The translations under genes and the position numbers were made by a program. A stretch of DNA of 64,000 nt from NCBI GenBank assembly GCA_013400115.1, contig VXBP01007098.1:186001-250000 (forward strand). Reading direction: 5' to 3'. The stretch comes from Rhinopomastus cyanomelas (taxonomy: Eukaryota; Chordata; Aves; Bucerotiformes; Rhinopomastidae). The notes under the pieces were generated by a model, which was not told where the DNA came from, searched no databases, and saw only the letters and a program-made list of their open reading frames with translations. This document shows positions 36,363 to 48,098 of the stretch, piece after piece. How positions within the stretch are numbered: position 1 is the first letter of the stretch; the number at the start of each line of letters is the position of its first letter.

Positions 36363-37079
36363 GAAAGATGAATAGGGGAACACTGATCCTTCAATAACCA
36401 ACATTTAAACCTTACTGTCACTTATCTGTTGAAGATGGGTCCTCCAACTTTTTATCTCTTTGGATGGAAAACTTGCTGCAGCTACAGAAAAAGCACTGAG
36501 CCCACTTCCATTTCCCAGATCTTGCAGGAGTGCAGCTCCAGTGAACCTTTCTGAAGGTCTTGTTCAGGCTCACTTCTGATGCCACTGAAGGAAGGACAGA
36601 CTCTCTATAACAAAGAACTTTCCATCCATTTTTGCGATGAAGGTGTCAGATCTGCCTGTCACATGCTCACAAGAGCTCCTTGGATTCATTTGCCAAACTG
36701 ATATAAATAGTACTAAGAAGACATACTTCATTTTGAAAAGAGTTTAAATGGAAGGAATGTGGTGTTAGGAAAACAAGGTGCTTCAGGAAGACCTGTTCCC
36801 AAAGTCACACGTTGCTGCCTCCTCAGATGTAGCCAACAACAGGTCTCAGATGTACGTCCTGTTTGCAGTGAAGCAATGCACAGACCTCTCACTTCTTGGT
36901 GGTGCTTCCTTTGACAAGATCCTGCCAACAGCAGGGGTTAGTTTCTAACACACACCCCCCACACCGCTCTGGCGTGGGACTTTGGCATCACTAATACTGC
37001 CTCACTGGTACCTCGTCAGGGCTGTGTTTTTATGATTTCCTAAGCTCTTCTTCAGCAGGAGTGCAGCACCAGGGCCCCT
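36363..37079. other. Unique sequence, no gene recognised
   Basis: No repeat or exon recognised. Confidence 0.5.
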
Positions 37080-37360
37080 CTAACGCGGTAGAACAGGACT
37101 GCTGGTAACCAGCAGAAGCCTCCTCTGAGAGCACGACAGTTTGGGTCGCTCCGGCATGCTCCTCCGAAACACGGGGAAGGCTGCGAGTGACTTGACGACA
37201 AAACGGCGGGAGCAGCCGGCCGATTGTGTGAAGCCTGGGGAGCAGATTCGGCTGCGCTTGGCAATCTGCTCGTGGCTCCCCCGGCGCGCAGCTCTGCAGG
37301 CTCTGGGTGAGCAATCGGCGCCGGGGCACGAGGGTAACCCTTCACACGCTGCTCGTGGGA
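37080..37360. promoter_or_regulatory. Small CpG-rich patch
   Basis: About two dozen CpG dinucleotides fall in roughly 250 bp (for example CAAAACGGCGGGAGCAGCCG near 37200 and CAATCGGCGCCGGGGCACGA near 37312), in contrast to CpG-poor flanks. It could be a small CpG island, perhaps promoter-associated. No exon or TATA element that I can support lies next to it. Confidence 0.35.
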
Positions 37361-38042
37361 TTAGAGGAGAGATGTGATGACAGCTAGAGCTGGGATGGGT
37401 ATTTTTAACAAACCATATAGTCATCACGTTTTTACTTCTGCTCCTACTCACAAATCATTTGTGAGGATTCCTCGGCTTTTATGATTGTGTCTGTGACCAA
37501 AGTCATCCAGTGACTGCTTTGAGCACACTCTGGTCACTACGTGACTGGAAACTGTAGTCTGAGCATGTACAAGCTCTTTGTTTGCCACAACTGCTGGGGA
37601 GGTTGGTTAGTGCAGCCACATTAGATTATTTCCAGACTAGATGGCTTCAGCAACTGTCCAGGCGTGTATCCATGGGTCAAAGATAGGAGGGTAAGAACAA
37701 GCAGTGAGGCAAAGAGGGATTAGCCAAGCAGGCTCTGGAAAACTGAACAATTATGTTAAGAGTCTGATTGAAACTGATCTTCTGTTCTCACATTCACACT
37801 GGGAGTTTCTGCTTGCACAGCCTCATCTTGCCTGTCCCCTCCATGTGTCCTCAACTGAGTGGTCTGTGTCACAGCTTGGTAAGGGACTCCCAAGAACTAA
37901 CTGAATCCTGTCCCCTTTGAGGGTGGGTGGAGATCCCAAGCCCAGAAAATGACAGCCCACTTGCTGCTTTGAACTTCCAGTGAGCACAGGCCCACCACTG
38001 CCCTAAACCATTGCTCCCCATGTCTTTAGTTGGCCAGCTTTT
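37361..38042. other. Unique sequence, no gene recognised
   Basis: No repeat or exon recognised before the CR1 copy. Confidence 0.5.
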
Positions 38043-38310
38043 CACAGAATCACAGAATCATTAGGGATTGGAAGGGACCTCGAAAGATCATCCAGTCCAA
38101 TCTCCCTGCCACAGCAGGATCACCTAGACCAAGTCACACAGGAACATATCCAGGTGGGTTTTAAATGCCTCCAGAGAAGGAGACTCCACAACCTCCCTGA
38201 GCAGCCTGTTCCAGTGCTCCATCACCCTCAATGTGAAGAAGTTCCTACCGATAATTGTATGGAACTTCCTACGTTCCAGCTCACACCCATTGCCCCTCGT
38301 CCTATCCATC
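38043..38310 (-). mobile_element. CR1 LINE 3' fragment (left arm of an inverted pair)
   Basis: Starts CACAGAATCACAGAATCATT and AGGGATTGGAAGGGACCTCG. The minus strand encodes the ORF2 C-terminus (RTRGNGCELE, EHWNRLLREVVESPSLE, FKTHLDMFLCDLV). CR1 similarity is clear to about 38310. A weaker, older CR1-like phrase may follow to about 38490. Confidence 0.94.
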
Positions 38311-38568
38311 CCCTGCCTTAATGCCTGATAAATCAATAACTCTCCTCCCTTAACTTTACAGACCTGAGGGCTGCTGTTACAGATCTCCCTTCAGACTTGA
38401 CTTTTCCAAACTAATTCCATTTCCTCAGCCTGTTTTCACAGGCTGTTTTTGCTTCCTTCTTACCAGCCCTGCTACTGCCTTAAGAACTTTCTTGTTCAGA
38501 TACGTATTTTTATCCAAAGCAGTTCCATCTCCTTTCTCTGTTTATTCAAAAGCCTTCTCTCTCCTTCA
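38311..38568. other. Spacer between two inverted CR1 copies
   Basis: The stretch CAGATCTCCCTTCAGACTTG through TTTCCTCAGCCTGTTTTCAC loosely recalls the complement of a more internal CR1 region (a CTCAGCCT...CCTCAGCCTGT arrangement). It may be diverged CR1, but the match is weak. Confidence 0.4.
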
Positions 38569-38655
38569 GACTTGGTCTAGGTGATCCTGCTGTGGCAGGG
38601 GGATTGGACTAGATCATCATTCGAGGTCCCTTCCAATCCCTAATGATTCTATGAT
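38569..38655 (+). mobile_element. Short CR1 LINE 3' end (right arm of an inverted pair)
   Basis: GACTTGGTCTAGGTGATCCT, GGGGGATTGGACTAGATCAT and GGTCCCTTCCAATCCCTAAT with tail GATTCTATGATCC. It contains only the last ORF2 codons and the 3' UTR, and is the reverse complement, with few differences, of 38043-38135. Confidence 0.95.
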
Positions 38656-38932
38656 CCAGATCTCAACAGCTACAGCACAAGCTGCTAATGGAAAGAGAAG
38701 ATGCTACACCTCGCTCCAGTAAACCTGGCCTGAATGCACTGTGTTTATGCAATTGCATTTATTGCATGCATTTTGTTCTCCTGTTCTTTCCCCCTAAGCA
38801 ACTGTTCAGTTATTCCTGTGTTTGATAAACGAAACCCACATTACATTTTAATACACAATGTAAAACACTGGAAGTCCTTAGGAGAACATACACACCTCAG
38901 TTCTGGCTTTTGAAAGGGATCTTAGTCCTTTT
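38656..38932. other. Unique AT-rich spacer
   Basis: It holds a TGCAAT/ATTGCA-rich phrase near 38745-38775 and no gene. Confidence 0.45.
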
Positions 38933-38970
38933 TAATCATGGAATCATTAGGGATTGGAAGGGACCATGAA
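38933..38970 (-). mobile_element. Minimal CR1 LINE 3' remnant
   Basis: Only about 38 bp: AATCATGGAATCATTAGGGA followed by TTGGAAGGGACCATGAAG. It is the terminal tail and first 3' UTR block, the shortest recognisable CR1 copy in the window. Confidence 0.8.
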
Positions 38971-40070
38971 GTAAGTCCTCTTACAGTTCTGCAGCTCCCT
39001 TCATTGCGGACAGCTGGCATCCAATGCGTGGAGTTAACGTGTGCATCACTTCCCTGCAAACCCCCAGTTTCCTTTTCTGGGTTTGTCCCACGCAGCAAAA
39101 AGAAAACAATAAAAAAACCCCTCGAAATACAAATTATTGTATAATTCTACCTACAAGACAGCAGAAACAGGCTTTTGTTCATTCGTTTTGTTTTCATTCT
39201 TCCCTCTGCCCTCCTCTTGAACTTTACATGGCTTTTTCCCCCCCTCCACTTTTGTCAGCGATGGGAAACTTCTAATCCAACATACTGGATTCGTCCCTAT
39301 TTGAAAATGAAAAGAAAACACATTTGCACCGAGATGCACTGAGGGGCATTTGTTAAAGCCAGAGTAGCAAAGTTCATCTCCCAGCAGCAGGACTTGTGGC
39401 CAGAGGTAAATGCGTCTGTCCCTTTTCTCCCGACGGCTCATTACAGCTGAGCAGGTCAGACCCGTCAAACATCCGCCACATTCGCCAGGGCCAGGAGGAA
39501 AAGAAAGGAAGGGAAAAAAAACCACCCTGTACTTGATGCAAGGGCTGTGCATCCCTTGTGCTTTGTCTGGGGCAACCCTTTCACAGAAGCACAGACATTG
39601 TGAAACGGGGTCAGAAAGGTAGCAAGCCAGCTGCCTGACACCCTTTCGGCTGCCTCCTGTGACCGAGGAAAGAGCAGTGACTTCAAGAGCTTTGTAAAGT
39701 CAAGATGAGGGTGGAAAACCCCAAGCACTCGCCTGATTTTCATCTCGCCTCAGGTTGGGGTGTTTGTCTTGGTGCCACTTTGTTGCTTCGGTGGCCCTCC
39801 TGTTGTTTTCATGGTGGGATGGAGGAGAGCCAGCCCAAGCTTGCTCCCCTCCTTCAGAGCCAGCAAGCCAACCCTCAGCTGATATTCATCAACCCAGAGC
39901 CACTGCTCGGGTGGCACGGCACGGAGCAGAGCAGCGCATCGCCTCGTCCCAGCTGGCCATCTGGGCCAGACCTTGCCTGGAGCCTGGCAGCTTTCAGCCC
40001 AGGGTAACTCCTCCAAAGATGGGGGGAAGCTTTATGCCGGTCTAACAAAGAACAGACACAGGCTCGGCAG
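38971..40070. other. Unique sequence, no gene recognised
   Basis: About 1.1 kb. Short A-rich runs lie at 39098-39120 and 39507-39522. No exon is supported. Confidence 0.5.
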
Positions 40071-40175
40071 GCCTTAATGAGCTGATGCTGATCATGTAAC
40101 TGTCTTATTGAATTTGCATTTCATTAGGAGACTTCATTTGAACCACAGCTGTGAATATTTGAGGGCCTGATTGTG
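40071..40175. promoter_or_regulatory. Candidate conserved non-coding block
   Basis: AT-rich non-repetitive block with the octamer ATTTGCAT (40112-40119) directly next to TCATTAG, followed by AACCACAG, a RUNX-like core. The dense cluster of factor-type words is suggestive of an enhancer. Function is not demonstrated. Confidence 0.28.
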
Positions 40176-40800
40176 TCTATGGATACTAATTTGTTCAAAG
40201 AAGACAAGGAGGATACTGAGCTGCAACCCTGACCCTTTTCGCATCCATCAGACAAGATAGGTCCTCCTTAAAAGTAGTGTCAGATCTGTCCCAGTGTGTC
40301 CAGACTGTTACACCCCGATTGGTATTGAGCTACCTAAATGCCTCTTCCTGAAACTCATCCCTCCAAAGGACAGGGATAGAGAGCTGGACCCTACTTGAAT
40401 TAGCCCCAATGAATTTTCTCCTTCGTGATCTGTGCCTTAGTGAAGGTGATGAAACCCACGGGATGGAAATATAGCATCAGGGGACAAGATCCCACCTCCA
40501 CAAGGAAATGTCATCATTCAAACACTGACTTCTTAGTCAAGGCTTCATGATTGTCCCTGTAGCCATGTAAACCAGATTATCCCGCCGTAGTGGTCTGTAG
40601 GAATCCCACATCTTTTAACAATGGGAAGAGTGCAGCAGGCAGAAATCAAACAATTAAAAGCCAAGACTTGTGATGTGCAGATGGCACTTACTGCCATTTG
40701 CTGGAAAAACCTGTTTGTATTAAAAATACCTCGATGTTTCCATTGGAATCTGCCAATTAAGAGATTAAACTGCATTTCATTCACATGCATCTGAGTGTGG

Positions 40801-40803
<3 letters not shown>
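40176..40803. other. Unique sequence, no gene recognised
   Basis: No repeat or exon recognised between the AT-rich block and the CA repeat. Confidence 0.5.
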
Positions 40804-40847
<44 letters not shown>

Positions 40848-40860
40848 CACACACATGCAC
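40804..40860. repeat. (CA)n microsatellite
   Basis: About 28 CA dinucleotides, interrupted by a G at 40841 and a TG near 40856. It is a likely length-polymorphic site. Confidence 0.98.
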
Positions 40861-41841
40861 CTGGCACTCCCAACTCCAAATTCCACCTAGAGGCTGGTGA
40901 AAAAGCACCAGCTGGTCAGCTGCAGCTTCTTTTCCATTTGCTGGGTGGGAATTTGTTAGATTTGGTTTCGGGTTGCTTTATGAGCTGTCAGGGACAAGAA
41001 ATTTTCACCTTGTTATCAGGAAGCTGTTGGCAAATACAGCTGTTTTTCAGAGAATTATCTAAGTGGGGAGTGGACCTTTTGTGATGAAGCTCCTTGAAGC
41101 CCAGCCAGGCCTGTAAGGTAGATGGTGCCGTCGCCAAGATTTCATTCTCACGCTAGCATCAGTTTGACTGGGAATTGCCCTAAGTAAACACATAATAGGA
41201 TGGCAAATGTTAGCCCCTTTCCCCTCTTAGCCAACCAGCCATTTCCCTTCTACTGAGAGGAGTGCCTATTGGCCCGAGAAGGCTTCCTGTGTGTAACTGG
41301 TAACTTTTTGCCACAGTCCCAGGAGCCTTTTTCTATTAAAAGAGAAGCCAAACCTCCTTTATGGATGGTGCCTTACTCCAAGCATCGCCTCTGTCACTCA
41401 GAAGCTGCAAGTGGATCTAGACAACTCCCTGGAGGACTCCAGTGTTTATAAACTAATAAAGGATCTGATGTTAACCAGTCTGAAAGCCAAATACAGCTGC
41501 TGCTTAAAAAGGCTCTTCTCTCCTTTCTTCCTTTTCATGCCTTGACACCCTGAAGGGCTCAAGGAAGACCTGGCCCATGTTCCTTACACCGCTGTTTGGG
41601 ACAGCTCCACAGGAAGGAGTAAGGGCATGTCTGTGTAAGTCCCAGGCTGTGATTACTATCAGATCTCATAAGAAGAAATGATGCCACTTTTGCTGTCATC
41701 AAGTACAGGGTAACTACCCAGGTGAGTGCTGCTACCTGGCAAAAGAAAAGCGTTAACTTCAGCCAGCTCAGCTGGCCTAGTGTGGCAGCTCTAAAGGCAT
41801 CTGAACAGCCTTGACATCCTCAGTCTAAGAGCTCTTGCACA
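40861..41841. other. Unique sequence, no gene recognised
   Basis: About 1 kb with no repeat and no exon recognised. Confidence 0.5.
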
Positions 41842-41930
41842 ATGGTGATCCTGCTTTAGCAGGGGAGTTGGACTAGAAGCCCTTCAGAGGTCCTTTCCAA
41901 CCCCTACCATCGTGTGATTCTGTGAATGCA
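41842..41930 (+). mobile_element. Older CR1 LINE 3' end
   Basis: GGTGATCCTGCTTTAGCAGG, GTTGGACTAGAAGCCCTTCA and GGTCCTTTCCAACCCCTACC with tail GTGTGATTCTGTGAATG. The CAACCCCTAC variant matches the older copies at 12283 and 17604. Confidence 0.9.
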
Positions 41931-43175
41931 CTTTCTGAGGATGTTTCTGGTCCTATGTGACACTGCAGAAATCAGTGACAGTGCCAAGGCAGCTCCTGAG
42001 TTGGCTTTTCAGTGTTCTAGTCTCTCACTCCCTAGCTGAAACCAGAAAGTGCAGGTACTATTCAAATTAGCAAACGATCAAACAAGAACTAAATTGCTCC
42101 AGCACTCCTAAAATGTTCAGATCAAGGTTTATCAGGGAATTGGCAGGAGGTCAGGAATAGCTTTTGCTTTGTTTGAACCAACCCTGAAATCCATCACCCA
42201 GAAAAAGTCATCCTCTAATGAATTACTTGCAAGCATTTGCTCTCTGGTGCCTGAACATGCTCTGGGATTTGGAGACAGGGAGGGGGGAGAAGAGGTGTCT
42301 CTGTGGATTTCCCACCCACCCTGTTGCTGTTCGTGGAGGGGCTCATCCTCTCTCAATTTGCTGTTTGCAGAAAGGAGCTGGGAGTCACCCAGGCCAACCT
42401 GGCAGATCCCCTTGGGACAACCTGGCCTCTGCAGAGGCGATGCTGGTGCCGTTCTCCACTGGGATCTGCAGGGGAGGCTCAAGTAGCGTGACTGGCCACA
42501 GAGGTCCACTGGCCTAGAAAGTTCCCAGATCCCCCTCCGCAGCCCAACCGGTCAAATCAATAAATAAACTTTTGGCACCCCCGCCCTGCTGCCCCTTCCT
42601 CCTGCTGCTGGAGGAGCAGAGGAGCCACCTCAGCTTCCAGAGAGGAGGGGAGAGGAGCGATGGCTGGATTTGGGGACACCATAGCCCACATGGCACACAA
42701 CCTGCCCCACACAGCTCCTGCCCACGGTGAAACCCCCCTGGACTCCCCCTGCAGCCCCCCAGCACAGGGAGCCCCCAGTCTGCAGACCGTTTTTAACTTC
42801 CCTGCTATGTTTGCAGGCACAGGTTGAGCTCTGCACAAACACGTTTTCATTCGCTTGGCAGGAGGGTTTTGTTGGGTGTTTCTGTTTTTATTTTGCTCCC
42901 CTCCTGCCCCTTCGGAGGAATAAGGTGCCCACAAGCTGCCGGTAGGTAGCCAGGAGCAGAGTGCGAGCAGCCTTTAAATAATAATTAAAAAAAAAAAAAG
43001 AGGGGAAAAAAACCCCAACAACCCACCCCGTGCTACCAGGGGCCCCGTTGGTTAAAGGCTACAGCGCAGTCACTCTGAAGTGAGGGTTTAATGAAGTAGC
43101 CTGTGAGAGAATGGAGGGGATGGTCCCCGCTGCACAGATGGCTCTTTGTCACCGCTGACACCTGCCATCTGCTTG
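41931..43175. other. Unique sequence with an A-rich run
   Basis: About 1.2 kb. A poly-A run lies at about 42978-43012. GC-rich frames on both strands between 42170 and 42940 overlap each other and have no known domain. Confidence 0.45.
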
Positions 43176-43660
43176 TTTGTCTAAATGATGTCGGAGGGGC
43201 ATCGCGAGCCTCCAATCTGCTGCGCCGCCTCCACCAGCTCAGGCTGACCCCCTGACCCATGTGTCAGACGGGTCCGGAGAGTTTGTTCTTTCCGCTCAGT
43301 GGGCCCATCCTGGCCGTGCTTGCCGGCCCCTTCCCCACCGCCAGCCCCGCAGCTGCCCCCGGCCGCACGCCGAGCCCGCCCCACCGCCCGCCAGCCCCTA
43401 AATCTCCTCTTCTTCATGCATATGAAAGGAGGAGGACGTGGGGAGATTAACCTCCACGGGCATGAAAGGGGTACAAAAGTTTACACCACCGGGCAGCCAT
43501 TCAGACCGTTCGGGCACGCTATTCTCACTCCCGGGTTTTTACTGTCGTCTCCCTGCAACTCTTCCTGAGATAATTAAGAGGCCAGATTACCCCTGATCTA
43601 CCATCGCTGATATCAGAGGAGGCAATTAAGATATTTAAAGAATGCCTTTTCTGTGTTCCT
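43176..43660. promoter_or_regulatory. CpG-rich patch followed by an AT-rich block
   Basis: From about 43180 to 43560 CpG is dense (for example CCCGGCCGCACGCCGAGCCC near 43358). At 43565-43645 the composition switches to AT-rich with GATAATTAAGAG, GATATCAG and CAATTAAGATATTTAAAG. E-box-like CACCTG and CATCTG words lie just upstream, near 43160-43172. The arrangement fits a CpG-island-like regulatory element, but no exon is visible. Confidence 0.33.
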
Positions 43661-46460
43661 CTCTGCCGTGAAGGAGGACTTGTGCCTTAACAGCAGCTAT
43701 AAGGTCTCCAAAGACCTTCATTTTAAAGGCAGGAGGAAGAGATAGGATCCACTTTCGTGACAGAGGTCACCAGCAGGATTTTGTGAGCCCACACTGAGGA
43801 AGGACGTTTTAATGCAAATGCCTCCAGGAGGCAATTCTTTCAGAGCATCACCACAGGAATATGGTATCATCTTGCTGTGTGCAAAGGCACTTCTCAGAGT
43901 TGGAGCAATAAGTGTGCCCCAGGAGCTCAGCATTTCGTTTCAAAAAGCCCTCTAAACTGCCTAAAAAATGTTGGCTGGTTGAGAATGAGCTCCTGTTTTA
44001 TCATTTTGATTCTACACCCAAATCTGGCAGAAATGATATATTTGTGGTAAGGATGTGGGTCCTCTGTGCCACCTCCAAATATTTGAGGCTGGTGCCTTAA
44101 AAGGACGTGTTTCCCCACAGGAGCAGCAAGCTCATGTCTAGGACACCTCAGATGAGACCAAAGTTTGCTATTCAGAGCACCACAGAAATTGCACTTGATG
44201 TTATCAGCGATGTCAGTGTACACGGAAGGTGTATAATGGATATTAATTATGACTGTTATCACTTATGACTTGTTTGCTGCAGCCAGGTATGCCTGAATAC
44301 TTGCAAACACTGCAGCTTTTACACGTGGCAACTCATGAAATGGAAAATGGTCACTCTGCACTGCTCTAATGAGGGCAAGGGTGATTTAAGCTAGCAGAAA
44401 GAATCATAATTACTGTAGGTTCAAAGTGATCTTGAAGGAGAGGAAGTTAAAATGGGGTTGGGATTGATCTACTTTCATGCTTTACTCAGCCCGTTGTTTT
44501 TAATGCCTCACTTTGAACTACAAACAAGTGGCTTCACCTGATTTGCACAGTTTTCTGCAGATAATTCCTGAATTTGTTCCAGGCAGTGGTGGAAAGCGTG
44601 CACCGTGCAAAAGTAAATAGCAGAAGACAACAAAGTGTAATAAAACAACCTCCCATCCTCTGTAGTTTGTCCAGGAAAAAAAATTCCAAATTAAATCCTG
44701 GATTCGAAGCCATCTTGGACCACAGACAAGAGGAAAGGGCTCCAAGATTTGCAGGGGATCATATGCTTCCAGGGAGGCTGGTGCTAGTGCCCAGTCCCAG
44801 CAAGGCAGCTTGGATGCTGCAGCCTTTCTCTCCCAGAACAGACCTGGTTGTGGGCCTCTGTCCTGGTTCTGTGGGCTGTGGGGACCACCAGCCTTCTCAC
44901 TGTTCCAGCTCTCTGCCAGCAAGGCTGCCACAGCCTCCATCTGACATGTTGTCTTCTCCACTGCATCTCCATGTCCAAGTCCTCAGCATCTGGTCTGTGC
45001 CCAGGCACAGTGAGGGTAAAACAAAGGTAAATTGGGCAGACACAGGAAGACCTGTAGTCTGTGTCATAAGCTTGGGGAGCCTCCTTTTCCACCTCTCCTT
45101 CATGGCAGTCCAATTTCTGAGTCCCCACCACAGGGCCACTACTGTTGGGGATGGAGAGACAGGAGACCTGCTCCAGGCACAAGTGCCAGGGGGCACAGCT
45201 CATCAGACCAGGGACAACCACCGTCCCCCCACACCCCCCCATGAAACAATTCACTGCCTCAGACCTCTCTGTTCTCAGTAACCTTAGGTGACAGTTCACC
45301 ATGGTACTGCAGGAAGAATAAAGGGAGGCAGAAGTCCCTGAAAAACACCGAGCAGTTTCCAAAACAAAACAGAAAGTTAAAGGGTGAGTTCCCAGCTGTG
45401 CTGATGCCTGTGTGCCTTGCTCTCTAAGCTGAGTGTGGAAAGGATTTTACCCCTCCTGCTTTATCAGAAAAGGATTTCATTTGGGTTATTGGTGCCTGTG
45501 AAAACATCTCGCTGTGGAACACTCTCCTGGCCTGTGAGTTAAGTGCATGAGACCTGCCCTGCAGCCTCATGATGGTCCTTCTCCTTCTGCGAACGTCCTG
45601 CACACTTGGTGACCCTCAGCCAACACTTTGGTCAGTGCCAGAGCCAACACGTCACGTTCGTCTTGGCAAAGTGAGCTAGACTGCTTTAAAATGAGGGTCA
45701 CTGGAACACAAAGAGAACCAACAGAAGCCCCTTCCTTCCTTTATTTGTGTCTGAAAGCTAAAATTCACATGGCTTTATGCTTCCTGCCAGACTGCCAACT
45801 CCAGAAAGCACCTAGACATCCCCGCAGCCGGGTGGTGAGATGCTTCGGACGCGTTTCCTTCAGAGGCTGTGGGGTTAGTAAGCTCTCTGGTACCAAATAC
45901 CTTCAACACGACACTACTTAGCTGAGGCAAGTTGCTGTGAACTCCCCTTAATTCTTCCCTGGCAGAAGCTAAGCTTCTCCGCGTCATCCCGCGGTGTCTG
46001 GGTTTGCTTTAGATTTCTTGGGGCGAGAAGTGGCTTTTCAGAGAGTAGCCCACAGAACCATCAATCCCCTAACTTGTTCCCGTGGCAGCGTAAAATACTT
46101 CCCTTATTTGAGGGTGAAAAGGCAGAGGATGGGCTAAGACTGCTGTCTTTGTTCAAACTGAGAAGACTTCTCCTATGAGACCTGTTCATTCCCCTTTTTC
46201 AAACCAATAAATGGTAGCCAAAACTGCTTTTTAGTTTGCCACATCGCTGTTGGGGCGAATGTTTGCCGTAGCAGGCCTGACCATGGCACCCAACCCTTAC
46301 TGCTGTGTGAGGGGGTGAAAACTGTATCAAAGCCCCCATGCCCAGAGGTTCTGCCTCCTCATCCTGGTTGGGCTGCCTCCTGGGTCCACTCTGCAAGACG
46401 ACAACGGCAGACGATGAAGTCTGTGGTGGTGGCTGTCACCAGTGATGACATTCAAGCTGT
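43661..46460. other. Unique sequence, no gene recognised
   Basis: About 2.8 kb. An ATGCAAAT octamer lies at 43812-43819. The largest chance frame of this interval (44574-45281, plus, 235 codons) overlaps a 192-codon minus frame (44784-45362). Neither has a domain I can name. Confidence 0.45.
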
Positions 46461-46492
46461 GGAGTTGTAGCAGACCTGTTCTGCTACCCCAG
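46461..46492. other. Short perfect hairpin
   Basis: GTAGCAGA (46467-46474) and TCTGCTAC (46480-46487) form an 8-bp perfect stem with a 5-nt loop. Nothing next to it explains it, and such a stem can occur by chance in 64 kb. Confidence 0.5.
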
Positions 46493-48098
46493 TTATCCCC
46501 ACCTCAGACACCTCACTGAGCTGAGCAGACACTGTCTGGATCCAAGCACTAGCTATAGGATGCTGTTGTTGAGCCCAGTGACTATAAAATCTGGAGTCAG
46601 TTGTCCCCAAACCCACAAGTTTGCTTATTTCTTTCATAATTTCTTTAGAAATATGACTTCTGGAAACCTCCTCATTTGCCCTCTTAGCTGGGACCAGCAA
46701 AACTGGAAGTAGGTTTGCATGCACAACCATCCTTTTTTCTAGACTGGAGATGGGATTCTCACCTGACCCCCTCCCTCTCAAGCCAGGCCTTTCAGTATCA
46801 GCCCCAAGTGCCATCTCCTGAGCATGGCTCAGTCAGTCCTGCGAGCAGACTCCTCAGCTCTCTGCATTAAACCAAAGCAGCCACATTCTCCAAGAGCATG
46901 TTTCTCTCAAGACCACCATGGGTGGCCAGGTATGGTGGTGTTTGACAGCTCTGTGCTTCAGCATGCAGAAAGCACAGCACAGATATTTTAATAGGAGCAG
47001 GAGACTGTCCTGCCTGAGCTCTAAACCCAGTCAAATGCCTAATCGATTCAACAAGCTTACACCCTGGTGTAGACATCACCTCAATGTCTAGCCCCGCAAG
47101 GGGCTGCGCTGCCATACCCTTCTGGTGAAGCAACACTGGTGAGACAGAGGGTTCCCCTCTAGCAAATTGCTTTGTGTGAGGAAGGCCAAGGTTTTTATGT
47201 GTTTTCTGAAAGCAGCTATGGCAAACAGTCAATTCAGCTAAACAGTCCCAACCACAGTACATCTGTGCTTAGTTTTGGCTCAGCAGAGCAGACTAACACA
47301 TGTACTTCTCCTCTCTGTGTCCCACTCCTAACCTAAGATGGTGAGAAAAATAGTTGAATTACAGAAGTTCCTTCTGAGCAGACGTATCCTCTGCACCACT
47401 GGGAATCCCAGCCAAAATGAAGTCACAGACCCACAGGATTTCCTTGTGAGGTGACTTGGTGGGAGGTTTTTTGGCTTTGTTTTTGTTGCTGCTGTTTGGT
47501 GGCTCCTCAGATCAATACCCTTTACTGTTCTCACTCCGGGCATCTTTAGAGGCAGAAAGGGAAAAGAAGGAAGAGTTGCTCAAAGACATGAGGACATTTC
47601 AGTGCCAGATTAACATTTGTAGTTCCCTCCTCTGGCCCTTCCTCTCCCACTACTGGAAGAGGTGTCAGCACCCAGTGACACCCAGGCACTCAGTGTCACT
47701 GCCACTGCTGCTGATAGCAGCGATGGAGACATTTCTTCAAGGTGTCTTAGCTGCTGAGATCCCACTTTCCAATGGGGTTTGAAGATCATAAACATAATTT
47801 TTTGTTGACACATATAACTTGCTCCAGGGTGCACCAAGATGATAATAAACTTCTTGCCTGTATGATCTTGGGCTTAAACCAGTTTTGGGTGCCTAAGACA
47901 GGATTTGCATCTGCTTAACACAGTCACACCAATTCAGTGAGGGCTGTTTCACAGCCCAGCTCCTCAGGCTGAAGTACCAGAGCACAAAATGCCACTGGGG
48001 TGTGATGAGCTGACCCTGTACCTCACTGTGAGGTGGACACTCTAGGGGCATGGTTGCTCCTTGCAAAGGAGAGCAGCAATCCCCAGGCCAGCACTGCC
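46493..48098. other. Unique sequence, no gene recognised
   Basis: About 1.6 kb with no repeat and no supported exon. Confidence 0.5.

Noticed and set aside
38366..38490. Possible diverged internal CR1 region after the copy at 38043
   Set aside because: Only a loose resemblance to the CTCAGCCT...CCTCAGCCTGT arrangement. Reported as a spacer, not as a separate element.
44574..45281. 235-codon plus-strand open frame
   Set aside because: No domain, signal or family resemblance, and an overlapping 192-codon minus-strand frame is equally open. GC-rich DNA gives such frames by chance.
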